This document shows, in pieces, positions 32,274 through 42,548 of a stretch of 64,000 nucleotides of DNA. The DNA is from DATEPR01 sp963780635 (GTDB lineage: Bacteria; Actinomycetota; Actinomycetes; Mycobacteriales; Pseudonocardiaceae), in contig CAWACW010000024.1 in assembly GCA_963780635.1 (NCBI GenBank), positions 186,001-250,000 of the forward strand, given 5' to 3'. The translations under genes and the position numbers were made by a program. Within the stretch, counting starts at the first letter, position 1; every line of letters starts with the position of its first letter. The notes beneath the pieces are model-generated. The model did no database searches, was not told the DNA's origin, and saw only the letters and a program-made list of their open reading frames with translations.

Positions 32274-32461
32274 CCGACCCACCTCCCCAGGCAACCCACG
32301 CCCCACGCCTCACAGGTACAACCAGGCGAACGGCCTGTACCTTCCCATGATCCCGCACAACGCGCTCCTACACAGTTGATCGCTTGCCGACCGCAGCCAG
32401 TTACCCCGTCGACCTGCGAGTACGCTCCGGCACACCACTGCCTCCCCGGAAGGACACCGAG

Positions 32462-33832
<1,371 letters not shown>

Positions 33833-33947
33833 CCGACTCGGGTGAACCTGCGATCCGGCATACAGGAGCAGGATCGATGCACTAGCGTTGGTGACCACCT
33901 GTATGCCGGTATTGCGCTGAACATCAGCCTAGGGAGTTGGACACCCG

Positions 33948-35315
33948 ATGAGTTCTCCACAGCCGCCCGAGAACCAGCCAGAGCAGGGCGGTGGCCAGTT
34001 CCCGACCAGTGGTGACCCGGCCCTTGCCAGCTCCGGGCCGACCCAGGCCGTGCAGCCCGGTACCGGCGGTAACCCTGTTCCCGACGCCACCCAGGTGGTC
34101 CGGCCCGGTCAGCAGCAGTCGGGCGCGAACCCCGACGCCACGCAGGTCGTGTCGTCCGGCCAGGCTTCGCCGAACTACGGCCAGCACCTCACGGGAGCGC
34201 AACCCGCCCAGGCACAGCAGCAGACCTGGGGTGCCCCCGGCCAGCAGCAGGCGTGGGCCGCCCCGGGCGCCCAGCCCGGTTACCCACAGCAACAGCAGCA
34301 ACAGCAGCAGGCCGCTCCCGGTTACGGCGCCCCCGGCTACGGCCAGCCCGTGCCCGGCCAGCAGCAGCCCTACGGTCAGCAGCAGCCATATGGCCAGCAG
34401 CAGGCCTACGGCGCTCCGGGGTACGGCCAGCCCGCGTACCCCGGTTACGCACCGCAGGCCGCGGCGGGCCCGGGCACCACGCAGATGGTCAACTGGGTGA
34501 TCATCGGATTGATCGGCGTGCTCAGCCTGGTCGCGGTGATCCTGGCGATCGTCGGCCTGGTGCGCCTGGGCGGCACGACCGGCGGTGGCGGGGACATCGG
34601 CCTCAGCGGTGCCCAGCTCGAGCAGGCCCAGCAGTTCTGCGCGTCCAATCCGGATGAGCAGGCCTGCCAGTCGCTGGCCGCGGCCCAGGCACAGGTGGCG
34701 GGTGCCGAGACGCTGGCCTGGATCTCGATCATCCTCGTGCTGATCGGCGGCCTGGCCGCCGCTGCCGGTGCCGTGCTGCTGTACCTCAAGCGCAACTTCG
34801 CGCACTTCCTGGTGCTCGGCGGCGGCGGCGTGATGCTGATCTTCGCCATCGTCTTCGGCGCCAAGTACGCCTTCCAGGGCTCGATCGTCTACTACCTGAT
34901 CGCCGGACTCGTGCTGGTCGGCGCCGGGGTGCTGGCGTTCTTCCCGCAGACCCGCGAGTACCTGGGCCTGCCGCCGGTCGCGGTCACCGGCTACGGCCAG
35001 GCCGCCGGTTTCGGGCAGGTGTACGCGGCGCAGCAGCCCAACCCGTACGGCCAGCAGCAGCCCTACGGTGCTCAGCCGGGCGCGTACCCGCAGCAGCAAC
35101 AACAACAGCAGCCTGGCGGCTACCCGCAGCAGCAACAGCAGCCCGGCCAGTACCCGCAGCAGCAGCCCGGCTACCCGCAGGCACCCAACACCGGCGGCTT
35201 CCCGCAGCAGGCCCCGCCCGGGGCCGGTTACCCCCAGTCCGGTGGCTTCCCGCAGCAGCCCGGTTACCCGCAGCAGCAGCCGCCGCAACAGCAGCAGCCG
35301 CCGAATCCGTGGTGA
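33948..35315 (+). CDS. Gln/Pro/Gly/Tyr-rich four-helix membrane protein
   Basis: The 455-residue protein has a low-complexity N-terminus of about 180 residues (runs of Gln, and PYGQQQPYGQQQAYGAPGYG-like repeats), four membrane helices between about 183 and 340 (for example WVIIGLIGVLSLVAVILAIV and ISIILVLIGGLAAAAGAVLL), and a second Gln/Pro/Gly/Tyr-rich tail of about 100 residues to the end. It occupies the slot of Rv1078 (Pra, proline-rich antigen) between cbs and metB, though I cannot show homology. Both disordered tails should face the same side. The composition resembles prion-like or phase-separating domains. Function unknown. Confidence 0.82.
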   Translation: MSSPQPPENQPEQGGGQFPTSGDPALASSGPTQAVQPGTGGNPVPDATQVVRPGQQQSGANPDATQVVSSGQASPNYGQHLTGAQPAQAQQQTWGAPGQQQAWAAPGAQPGYPQQQQQQQQAAPGYGAPGYGQPVPGQQQPYGQQQPYGQQQAYGAPGYGQPAYPGYAPQAAAGPGTTQMVNWVIIGLIGVLSLVAVILAIVGLVRLGGTTGGGGDIGLSGAQLEQAQQFCASNPDEQACQSLAAAQAQVAGAETLAWISIILVLIGGLAAAAGAVLLYLKRNFAHFLVLGGGGVMLIFAIVFGAKYAFQGSIVYYLIAGLVLVGAGVLAFFPQTREYLGLPPVAVTGYGQAAGFGQVYAAQQPNPYGQQQPYGAQPGAYPQQQQQQQPGGYPQQQQQPGQYPQQQPGYPQAPNTGGFPQQAPPGAGYPQSGGFPQQPGYPQQQPPQQQQPPNPW

Positions 35316-35341
35316 TCGGTGCCGCCAAGTAGGCTGGCGGT

Positions 35342-36499
35342 ATGACGCAAGGCATTACCCCGCACGGCGGTTTCGCGACCAGGGCGATCCACGCCGGACA
35401 GGACCCGGACCCGACCACCGGCTCGGTGATCGTGCCCATCCACGCGACCTCCACCTACGCCCAGGACGGCGTGGGCGGTACGCGATCGGGGTACGAGTAC
35501 TCGCGGACCGGCAATCCGACCCGGACTGCCCTTGAGGAATGCCTTGCCGCGCTGGAGAACGGCCGGTTCGCCCGGTCGTTCGCGTCCGGAATGGCCGCGA
35601 CCGACGTGCTGCTGCGCGCGATCTGCCGCCCGGGCGACCACGTGGTCATCCCGGACGACGCCTACGGCGGCACGTTCCGGCTGCTGGACAAGGTGCTGGC
35701 GCAGTGGGGCATCGAGTACACGCCCGTTTCGGTGTCCGATGTGGACGCCGTCAGGGCGGCGTGCCGGCCGAACACCAAAGTGGTCTGGTGCGAGACGCCG
35801 ACCAACCCGCTGCTCAACATCGCCGACATCGCGGCACTCGCCGGCGTCGCGCATGACGCGGGCGCGCGGTTGGTCGTGGACAACACGTTCGCCTCGCCGT
35901 ACCTGCAGGTGCCGCTCGACCTGGGTGCCGACGTGGTCGTCCACTCGACCACCAAGTACCTCGGCGGCCACTCCGACGTGGTCGGCGGCGCGCTCGTCAC
36001 GTCCGAGCAGGCGCTGATCGAGCAGGTGGCGTTCCTGCAGAACTCGGCGGGCGCGGTCCCCGGCCCGTTCGACGCGTGGCTGACGCTGCGCGGCATCAAG
36101 ACGCTCGCACTGCGGATGGAACAGCACAGCGACAACGCCGAGCGCGTGGTCGAGTTCCTTTCCGGACACCCGAAGGTGACCGGCGTGCGCTACCCGGGTC
36201 TGCCCACGCACCCCGGCCACGAGGTCGCGGCCAAGCAGATGCGCCGGTTCGGCGGCATGGTGTCGTTCACCGTGGCGGGTGGCGAGCAGGCCGCGCTGGA
36301 CGTGTGCGCGCGGACGAAGCTGTTCACGCTCGCCGAGTCGCTGGGCGGTGTGGAGTCGCTGATCGAGCACCCGGGCCGGATGACGCACGCGAGCACCGCG
36401 GATTCCGTGCTGGAGGTGCCGTCCGACCTGATCCGGCTGTCCGTCGGCATCGAGGACGCCGCTGACCTGGTCGAGGACCTGCGGGTGGCCCTGGGCTGA
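35342..36499 (+). CDS. metB: Cystathionine gamma-synthase
   Basis: The 385-residue Cys/Met metabolism PLP enzyme forms cystathionine from an O-acylhomoserine and cysteine. Features are SGMAATDVLLRA, the cofactor-stacking Tyr in YGGTFRL, and the PLP Lys in HSTTKYLGGHSD (about 204). Cystathionine gamma-lyases share the fold, so the direction of the reaction is not fixed by sequence; the neighbouring cbs gene would also fit a lyase, and both activities may be present. It lies 26 bases after the Q-rich membrane protein gene and is probably in the cbs operon. Confidence 0.92.
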   Translation: MTQGITPHGGFATRAIHAGQDPDPTTGSVIVPIHATSTYAQDGVGGTRSGYEYSRTGNPTRTALEECLAALENGRFARSFASGMAATDVLLRAICRPGDHVVIPDDAYGGTFRLLDKVLAQWGIEYTPVSVSDVDAVRAACRPNTKVVWCETPTNPLLNIADIAALAGVAHDAGARLVVDNTFASPYLQVPLDLGADVVVHSTTKYLGGHSDVVGGALVTSEQALIEQVAFLQNSAGAVPGPFDAWLTLRGIKTLALRMEQHSDNAERVVEFLSGHPKVTGVRYPGLPTHPGHEVAAKQMRRFGGMVSFTVAGGEQAALDVCARTKLFTLAESLGGVESLIEHPGRMTHASTADSVLEVPSDLIRLSVGIEDAADLVEDLRVALG

Positions 36500-36520
36500 G
36501 GCTGCCGTTACGAGTGGCCG

Positions 36521-36796
36521 TTATGGGCGGTTCTGCGACGCTTCGCCGTTGTGCGTCACGCCGCCGATGGGCGCCGCGCTGTTGGCGGGGCCTGCCGGGC
36601 TGGCCGTGTCGGGCAGGTCGGCCCGGGTGAGACAGCCGCCGACGATCTGGACCGTGCCGCCGCTCTGGACGTAGTGACCGGGGTTCGGGCAGGCGGCCTG
36701 GCTCACGGTGAACACAGCAGCGCCGGCGAGGGCAGCAGCCGTGACGACGGCCCCGAGCAGGGGGAGCACTCCGGCGACGCGCGACACGTGCGCCAT
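36521..36796 (-). CDS. Small secreted protein, two-cysteine
   Basis: The 91-residue product has a signal peptide (hydrophobic at about 8-30, VFTVSQA cleavage region) and a short mature part, ACPNPGHYVQSGGTVQIVGG then CLTRADLP, with two Cys likely to form a disulfide, followed by a Ser/Ala/Asn-rich tail. The ATG at 36796 has a GGGAGG site. I do not recognise a family. Convergent to metB and divergent from the threonine deaminase gene. Confidence 0.65.
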   Translation of the reverse strand: MAHVSRVAGVLPLLGAVVTAAALAGAAVFTVSQAACPNPGHYVQSGGTVQIVGGCLTRADLPDTASPAGPANSAAPIGGVTHNGEASQNRP

Positions 36797-36980
36797 GCCG
36801 ACAACCTCCCGACAAGTCATGACTGTGCAGGGCATCCGCCCCCACGAGGGTTGATCAACCGCGGTTGATCACCGCGCCCTGTGGACAGCGGCGTCCACCC
36901 GAACACGGACTGCGGCACCGAGACTACTCTCCCCACCCGCCGCCCGGCGCGCTATCGGGGCAGGCTGGCAGTATCGCCAC

Positions 36981-38192
36981 ATGGAACTGGTCTCCGTGGA
37001 CCGGATCCACGCCGCGCGCGCACTGCTGACCGGCGTGGTCCGGGAAACGCCGATGGAACACTCGCGGATGCTCGCCGCCGAGCACGGCGGCGAGGTGTAT
37101 CTCAAGTGCGAGAACCTGCAGCGCACCGGCTCGTTCAAGATCCGGGGCGCCTACGTCCGCATCCACGGCCTGTCCCCGGCCGACCGGGCGCGGGGCGTGG
37201 TCGCCGCCAGCGCGGGCAACCACGCGCAGGGCGTCGCGCTCGCCGCGTCCCTGCTGGGGATGCGGGCCACGGTGTTCATGCCGGTCCAGGTGCCGCTGCC
37301 CAAGCTGGCCGCCACCCGCGCGTACGGCGCGACAGTGCACCTGCACGGCACCGTCATCGAGGAGACGCTCGCCGAGGCCCAGGCGTACGCGGACCGCACC
37401 GGCGCGGTGTTCATCCACCCGTTCGACCACCCGGACGTCATCGCCGGCCAGGGCACGCTCGGCCTGGAGATCATCGAGCAGTTGCCATCGGCGGCCACCG
37501 TCGTCGTGCCGACGGGTGGCGGCGGGCTGGCAGGCGGGGTGGCGGCCGCGATCAAGGCCGAGCGGCCGGACATCATGGTCGTCGGCGTGCAGGCCGAACA
37601 GGCCGCCGCCTACCCGCCCTCGCTCGCCGCGGGTAGTCCGGTCCGGCTGGCCGAGATGCAGACGATGGCCGACGGCATCGCGGTCGGCCGGCCCGGCCAG
37701 GTGAGCTACGGCCACGTCGCCAAGCTCGTGGACGAGATGGTCACCGTCACCGAGGAGTCGCTGTCCCGCGCGGTGTTGCTGTGCCTGGAGCGCGCCAAGC
37801 TGGTGGTCGAACCAGCGGGTGCTGCCGCGGTCGCGGCGCTGTTGCAGTACCCGGGGCGGTTCGCAGCGCCGGTGGTCGCCGTACTGTCCGGCGGCAACGT
37901 GGATCCGTTGCTGCTACTGCAGATCATCCAACACGGCATGACAGCGGGCGGGCGCTATCTCGCGCTGCGGCTGCGTGTGCCCGACCGCCCGGGCTCGCTC
38001 GCGACGCTGCTGAAACTGGTCGGCGAGCTGGGCGCGAACGTGGTGGACGTCGAGCACTCCCGGGTCTCCGGAGCGCTGCGACTGGGCGAGGTGGACGTCG
38101 CGCTGGACCTCGAGACCCGGGGACCTGAGCACTGTGCCCAGGTCACCGAGGCCCTGCATGCGGCCGGTTACACCGTGCTGGAACGCCGATAG
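36981..38192 (+). CDS. ilvA: Threonine ammonia-lyase with C-terminal ACT domain
   Basis: The 403-residue PLP enzyme deaminates threonine to 2-oxobutyrate. The PLP Lys lies in RTGSFKIRGAY (about 53), the substrate loop is SAGNHAQGVA (about 75-84) and the phosphate loop PTGGGGLAGG (about 175). Residues 325-403 form a single ACT domain (RLRVPDRPGSLATLLKLVGE), as in the catabolic-like enzymes of actinobacteria, rather than the larger regulatory domain of E. coli IlvA. 2-Oxobutyrate from this step and from cystathionine lysis feed isoleucine or propionyl-CoA. Confidence 0.93.
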   Translation: MELVSVDRIHAARALLTGVVRETPMEHSRMLAAEHGGEVYLKCENLQRTGSFKIRGAYVRIHGLSPADRARGVVAASAGNHAQGVALAASLLGMRATVFMPVQVPLPKLAATRAYGATVHLHGTVIEETLAEAQAYADRTGAVFIHPFDHPDVIAGQGTLGLEIIEQLPSAATVVVPTGGGGLAGGVAAAIKAERPDIMVVGVQAEQAAAYPPSLAAGSPVRLAEMQTMADGIAVGRPGQVSYGHVAKLVDEMVTVTEESLSRAVLLCLERAKLVVEPAGAAAVAALLQYPGRFAAPVVAVLSGGNVDPLLLLQIIQHGMTAGGRYLALRLRVPDRPGSLATLLKLVGELGANVVDVEHSRVSGALRLGEVDVALDLETRGPEHCAQVTEALHAAGYTVLERR

Positions 38193-38302
38193 CGGCCGCG
38201 GTCCAGGATCGCGGCGATCGACCAGGCTGACTTCGAGGTGCTGGTGCGGCTCGGCCTGGTCCCGGCTGCCGGCTGCCGCTCGTGCTCGACCGGCGACGGT
38301 CC

Positions 38303-39487
38303 TCAGAGGTTGCCGCGACGCTCCTGCTCGCGCTCGATGGCCTCGAACAGGGCCTTGAAGTTGCCCTTGCCGAAGCCCAGCGAGCCGTGCCGCTCGATCA
38401 GCTCGTAGAACACCGTCGGCCGGTCGCCGATCGGCCGCGTGAACAGTTGCAGCAGGTACCCGTCCTCGTCCCGGTCGACGAGGATCCCACGCCGCTGCAG
38501 TTGCTCGATCGGTACCCGCACCTCACCGATCCGGGCGCGCAGTTCCGGGTCCTCGTAGTACGAGTCCGGTGTGGCCAGGAACTCCACGCCGGCGGCCCGC
38601 ATCCGGTCCACGGTGCCGAGAATGTCGTTGGTGGCCAACGCGATGTGCTGCACACCGGCACCCGCGTAGAACTCCAGGTACTCGTCGATCTGCGACTTGC
38701 GCTTGCTCACGGCCGGCTCGTTGAGCGGGAACTTCACGTGGTGGTTGCCGCACGCGACCACCTTGCTCATCAGCGCCGAGTAGTCCGTCGCGATGTCGTC
38801 GCCGACGAACTCCGCCATGTTCGTGAAGCCCATGACGCGGTGGTACCAGTCCACCCAGTGGTCCATCCTGCCCAGCTCGACGTTGCCGACGCAGTGGTCG
38901 ACAGCCTCGAACAACCGGGGTGCCGTGCGCTCGCTGTCGCGCGGCTCGTACCCGGGCAGATACGGACCGGCATAACCGCTGCGGTCGAGCAGGGTGTGCA
39001 GCGTGTCGCCGTAGGCCGCGATCGCGGCGGTCCGGACCGTGCCGTACTCGTCGCTGACGTCGTGCGGCTCGGTCACGACGGTCGCGCCCTGCGCCCGCGC
39101 GTGCGCGACGCACTTGTCCACGTCCTCGACCTCCAGTGGCAGGTCGACGACACCGTCACCGTGCCGCCGGTGGTGGTCGGACAGCGGGCTGTCCGGCGTG
39201 ACACCGCCGTTGACCACGAACCGGGCAGCGCCGGAGGTCAGCACGTACGACTTGTGGTCGCGGTTGCCGTTCTCCGGGCCGGAGTACGCCACCAGCCGCA
39301 TACCGAACACGTGCTGGTAGTACCAGGCGGTCTGCGTCGCGTTGCCCACCGCGAACACCACCGCGTCGAGGGCGCGGACGGGGAACGGGTCGAGTGAGGA
39401 GTCGTAGTCGACCAGGCCGACGAGTTGCCGCAGCTGGTCGAAGCTCACCTCGTCCAGTCCGTCGAGCGGGTGCAGTGTCTCGGTCAT
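38303..39487 (-). CDS. hppD: 4-hydroxyphenylpyruvate dioxygenase
   Basis: The 394-residue enzyme converts 4-hydroxyphenylpyruvate to homogentisate in tyrosine breakdown. The iron ligands are visible: His in AVDHCVGN (about 195), His in GVQHIAL (about 280) and Glu in YELIERHG (about 362). Two VOC-like halves are evident, with GSLGFGKGNFKALFEAIERE closing the C-terminus. The ATG at 39487 is used; the longer in-frame start overlaps the divergent promoter. It is divergent from an Lrp/AsnC regulator, which probably controls it. Confidence 0.95.
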   Translation of the reverse strand: MTETLHPLDGLDEVSFDQLRQLVGLVDYDSSLDPFPVRALDAVVFAVGNATQTAWYYQHVFGMRLVAYSGPENGNRDHKSYVLTSGAARFVVNGGVTPDSPLSDHHRRHGDGVVDLPLEVEDVDKCVAHARAQGATVVTEPHDVSDEYGTVRTAAIAAYGDTLHTLLDRSGYAGPYLPGYEPRDSERTAPRLFEAVDHCVGNVELGRMDHWVDWYHRVMGFTNMAEFVGDDIATDYSALMSKVVACGNHHVKFPLNEPAVSKRKSQIDEYLEFYAGAGVQHIALATNDILGTVDRMRAAGVEFLATPDSYYEDPELRARIGEVRVPIEQLQRRGILVDRDEDGYLLQLFTRPIGDRPTVFYELIERHGSLGFGKGNFKALFEAIEREQERRGNL

Positions 39488-39509
39488 GGGCACAGCATGT
39501 GCTCGCCCC

Positions 39510-39592
39510 GCAAACTGAGCAACAGTCTGGATTTTCACTGCGCACAATGCCTAGCCTGACTCGGAGACCACTCGACACGGTGGACAGTTTGC
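39510..39592. promoter_or_regulatory. Paired inverted octamers in the hppD/Lrp divergent promoter
   Basis: GCAAACTG (39510-39517) and its exact complement CAGTTTGC (39585-39592) flank the divergent promoter, one near each start codon, with 67 bp between them. Two such half-sites, phased on a wrapped octamer, are what Lrp-type regulators use; the adjacent Lrp gene is the obvious candidate. Confidence 0.45.
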
Positions 39593-39606
39593 CCAGAGGA
39601 GTCGCC

Positions 39607-40119
39607 ATGACCGAGCCCGAGTCGTTGGACGCGCTCGACGCGCGGCTGCTGTTGCTGCTCACCGACGAGCCACGGCTGGGTGTGCTGGAGTGCTCCCGCC
39701 GGCTGGGCGTCGCGCGCGGCACCGTGCAGGCGCGGCTGGACAAGCTGCTGGCCAGGGGAGTGCTCCGCGGGTTCCCGCCGGCGCTGGATCTCGGCGCGAT
39801 GGGCTACGGGCTGACCGCGTTCGCGGTGGTGGAGATCGCGCAAGGCTTCCGCGGCGAGGTCGCCGAGCAGTTGGCGGCGATCGCGGAGGTGTGCGAGGTG
39901 CACGCGACGACCGGGCAGGGCGACCTGCTGGTGCGCATGGTGGCCCGGTCCAACGCGGATCTGCAGCGCGTCATCGACGAGGTGGTCGACGTGCCGGGGG
40001 TGCACCGGCTCGCGTCCTCGATCGCGCTGTCCACACCGGTGCCGCTGCGGGTACGGCCATTGCTGGAGAAGGTGTTGCGGTCAGGCCAGAACGGCGGCGT
40101 CGAAGCACCACCGTCCTGA
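39607..40119 (+). CDS. Lrp/AsnC family transcriptional regulator
   Basis: The 170-residue product has an N-terminal HTH (LDALDARLLLLLTDEPRLGV, CSRRLGVARGTVQARLDKL) and a RAM/ligand-sensing domain (AFAVVEIAQGFRGEVAEQL, VCEVHATTGQGDLLVRMVAR). Lrp-type proteins form octamers and sense amino acids; with the divergent hppD gene the likely signal is tyrosine, phenylalanine or a breakdown product. The ATG at 39607 follows AGAGGAG. Convergent with greA, 13 bases from its stop. Confidence 0.9.
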   Translation: MTEPESLDALDARLLLLLTDEPRLGVLECSRRLGVARGTVQARLDKLLARGVLRGFPPALDLGAMGYGLTAFAVVEIAQGFRGEVAEQLAAIAEVCEVHATTGQGDLLVRMVARSNADLQRVIDEVVDVPGVHRLASSIALSTPVPLRVRPLLEKVLRSGQNGGVEAPPS

Positions 40120-40132
40120 CCCGCGATGGCAC

Positions 40133-40621
40133 TCAGCCGTGGTACGGAATCGCCTTGACCAGGGTGACCTTCATGGTGTTGCCGTTGGGCAGGGAGTACT
40201 GCCGGGCTTCACCGTCCTTGGCGCCGAGCAGAGCCTGCCCCAGCGGAGAACTGGGCGAGTACACCTCGAGGGAGCCGTGTGCGCCTTCCTCACGAGTGGC
40301 CAGCAGGAATTCTTCGGTCTCGTTGTCGCCGTCGTACTTGACCGTCAGGACCATGCCCGGCGCGGCTACGCCATGTGTGGTGGGGGCCTCCCCTACCTTG
40401 GCCGCGCGCAGCAGTTCCTGTAGCTGACGGATCCGGGCCTCCTGCTTGCCCTGCTCCTCCCGCGCGGCCATGTAGCCGCCGTTCTCCTTCAGGTCACCTT
40501 CCTCGCGGCGGGCATTGATTTCCGCCGCCATGACCGGGCGATTCGCGATCAGCTCGTCGAGTTCCTGCTTGAGCCGGTCGTAGGCCTCCTGGGTCAGCCA
40601 GGTCACCTGGGTGTCGCTCAC
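40133..40621 (-). CDS. greA: Transcription elongation factor GreA
   Basis: The 162-residue protein rescues backtracked RNA polymerase by stimulating transcript cleavage. The N-terminal coiled coil holds WLTQEAYDRLKQELDEL and ARREEGDLKENGGYMAAREE with the acidic tip (Asp-Leu-Lys-Glu); the C-terminal FKBP-like domain includes EVYSPSSPLGQALLGAKDGE. The GTG at 40621 has GAGGAG nine bases ahead, better than the longer in-frame start. Same place as Rv1080c next to the DUF4307 gene and mca. Confidence 0.94.
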   Translation of the reverse strand: MSDTQVTWLTQEAYDRLKQELDELIANRPVMAAEINARREEGDLKENGGYMAAREEQGKQEARIRQLQELLRAAKVGEAPTTHGVAAPGMVLTVKYDGDNETEEFLLATREEGAHGSLEVYSPSSPLGQALLGAKDGEARQYSLPNGNTMKVTLVKAIPYHG

Positions 40622-40801
40622 GGTCACCAACTCCTCGTCCCGATCCAAGCCCGAGGGTTACGGGCTGGCTGTTCCGAACCGTGGGCAGCCCGGAACGGCA
40701 AAAACACGGCTCCCCGGGAGCCGTGCTGCCTGTCGAGGATAGCACGCACAGAAGTGCCGGGAGGAAAGTTTTTCGTTAGCCGCGGGGCACGTATCCGCAG
40801 A

Positions 40802-41239
40802 TCACCCGCTTGGCGGCATGGATTTGGTCAGGTAAGCCGGAACCTGGTAGGAGCACCCGTAGAACTCGACGGTGGTCGCCCGTTCAACAGTTCGCAATGT
40901 TACGGACAATTGAATTGTGCTCTCACTGGGTGGGACATAGACCTCGCCGCGAGCGACCTCGGACCCGTCCGTCGCCAGTGCGTACACGATGCAGTCGGCC
41001 GCTTGGTCCGGATGATTGCGATCCACCGTGAACGTCGACGTCACGCTGCTGTCGTCGATCACGTGGTACGTGCTCACCTCGGGGTCGATCGGGGTGGCGC
41101 CGAGGTTCTCGTACGCCACGTACGCCACGACCAGACCGGCCACCATGAACAGCGCCAGGATCGCCCAGTACCACCAGCGCCTGCTCCGCTTGCTCTTCGG
41201 CGTCCCGTAACGACCAGCCGGGAGTTGACGCACAGCCAT
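40802..41239 (-). CDS. DUF4307 membrane protein
   Basis: The 145-residue protein has a basic start (RYGTPKSKRSRRW), one membrane helix (about 22-42) and an extracytoplasmic beta domain (FTVDRNHPDQAADCIVYALA, with a second Cys in YGCSYQVPAYL). It is the DUF4307 family (Rv1081c), always found between greA and mca in actinobacteria. Function unknown. The ATG at 41239 follows GGAGGTAGCGAC. Divergent from mca. Confidence 0.9.
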   Translation of the reverse strand: MAVRQLPAGRYGTPKSKRSRRWWYWAILALFMVAGLVVAYVAYENLGATPIDPEVSTYHVIDDSSVTSTFTVDRNHPDQAADCIVYALATDGSEVARGEVYVPPSESTIQLSVTLRTVERATTVEFYGCSYQVPAYLTKSMPPSG

Positions 41240-41409
41240 GTCGCTACCTCCTCCGCTGCGGGATCCTGCGTGGTCATCGGGTACCCGAGGCACCGGAGTT
41301 GTCGGTCCGGCGGGAACAATGGGGTACGCGCTTCGCGTTGAGTATCGCGGACAGCGCGGGGCGGCGGACGACTGCCCCCGTGTAACCGACCAGGAGGAAC
41401 TCGCCGACC

Positions 41410-42291
41410 ATGGCCGAGAAGCTGCGCTTGATGACTGTGCACGCGCACCCCGACGACGAGTCGAGCAAGGGCGCGGCCACGCTGGCCAAGTACGTCGCCG
41501 AGGGTGCCGAGGTCGTGGTGGTCACCTGTACCGGCGGCGAGCGGGGGAGCATCCTCAACCCCGCGATGGACAAGCCGGGCGTGCTGGAACACATGAGCGA
41601 GATCCGGCTGGCCGAGATGGCCGAGGCCGCGAAGGTCCTCGGTGTGCAGCACCGGTGGCTCGGTTTCGTCGACTCCGGCCTGCCCGAGGGTGACCCGAAG
41701 CCGCCGCTGCCCGATGGCTGCTTCGCGGCCGAGCCGATCGAGGTCGAGACCGAGGCCCTGGTCAAGCTCGTCCGCGAGTTCCGCCCGCACGTGCTCGTCA
41801 CCTACGACGAGAACGGCGGCTACCCGCACCCCGACCACATCCGCTGCCACGAGATCTCCATCGCCGCGTTCGACGCCGCCGCCGATCCCGACCGGTTCCC
41901 CGAGGCCGGTGCCCCCTGGCAGGTCTCGAAGGTGTACTACACGCACGGTTTCTCCCGGGCCCGGATGGTGGCCTTCCACGACGCCCTGCTCGCCCGCGGC
42001 ATGGAGTCGCCGTACGACGAGTGGCTGAAGCAGTGGGACAAGAACCGCCCCGACGTGATGGACCGCGTCACCACCAGGGTCGAGTGCGGCGAGTACTTCG
42101 AGATCCGCGACCGCGCCCTGCTCGCCCACGCCACCCAGATCGACCCGAACAGCCGGTTCTTCTTCATCAGCACCGACATGCAGCGGGAGATCTGGCCGAC
42201 CGAGGAGTACGAGCTGGCCCGCTCGCTGGTGGACACCACGCTGCCCGAGGACGACCTGTTCGAGGGCGTGCGTGAGAAGGTAGTCGTATGA
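41410..42291 (+). CDS. mca: Mycothiol S-conjugate amidase
   Basis: The 293-residue zinc amidase cleaves mycothiol S-conjugates to glucosaminyl-inositol and a mercapturic acid, a detoxification step in mycothiol-producing actinobacteria. Zinc motifs are HAHPDDE (about 11-17) and YPHPDHIRCHE (about 138-148). The chain contains WPTEEYELARS and other segments that mark Mca rather than the deacetylase MshB. The start follows AGGAGG(AACTC). It overlaps the next gene by ATGA. Confidence 0.95.
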   Translation: MAEKLRLMTVHAHPDDESSKGAATLAKYVAEGAEVVVVTCTGGERGSILNPAMDKPGVLEHMSEIRLAEMAEAAKVLGVQHRWLGFVDSGLPEGDPKPPLPDGCFAAEPIEVETEALVKLVREFRPHVLVTYDENGGYPHPDHIRCHEISIAAFDAAADPDRFPEAGAPWQVSKVYYTHGFSRARMVAFHDALLARGMESPYDEWLKQWDKNRPDVMDRVTTRVECGEYFEIRDRALLAHATQIDPNSRFFFISTDMQREIWPTEEYELARSLVDTTLPEDDLFEGVREKVVV

Positions 42292-42548
42292 CTTCGGTAC
42301 TGGCGGCCCAGCTGTGGCTGGCCGCGGGGCCCGGCGTGAACACGCCGAGCGGTGAGGGTCAGGAGTTCGGCTCGTCCGGACCGGTCGCGCTGATCCTCAT
42401 CATCGTCCTGTTCGTCGCTGTCGCCTTCCTCATCCGGTCGATGGCCAAGCACCTCAAGCGGGTGCCTGCCAGCTTCGACCCGGAGGAGCAGGCGGCCGCT
42501 GCCGAGACGACCGAGCCCGTCGACCAGCAGGCTAGACAGGATCGCTGA
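42288..42548 (+). CDS. Small single-helix membrane protein, Rv1083-like
   Basis: The 86-residue product has one membrane helix (about 30-50, LILIIVLFVAVAFLIR) followed by SMAKHLKRVPASFDPEE, a short basic and acidic tail conserved in the small proteins encoded after mca. Role unknown. It is coupled to mca by ATGA and overlaps the convergent nucleotidyltransferase-like gene by 17 bp. Confidence 0.85.
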   Translation: MTSVLAAQLWLAAGPGVNTPSGEGQEFGSSGPVALILIIVLFVAVAFLIRSMAKHLKRVPASFDPEEQAAAAETTEPVDQQARQDR

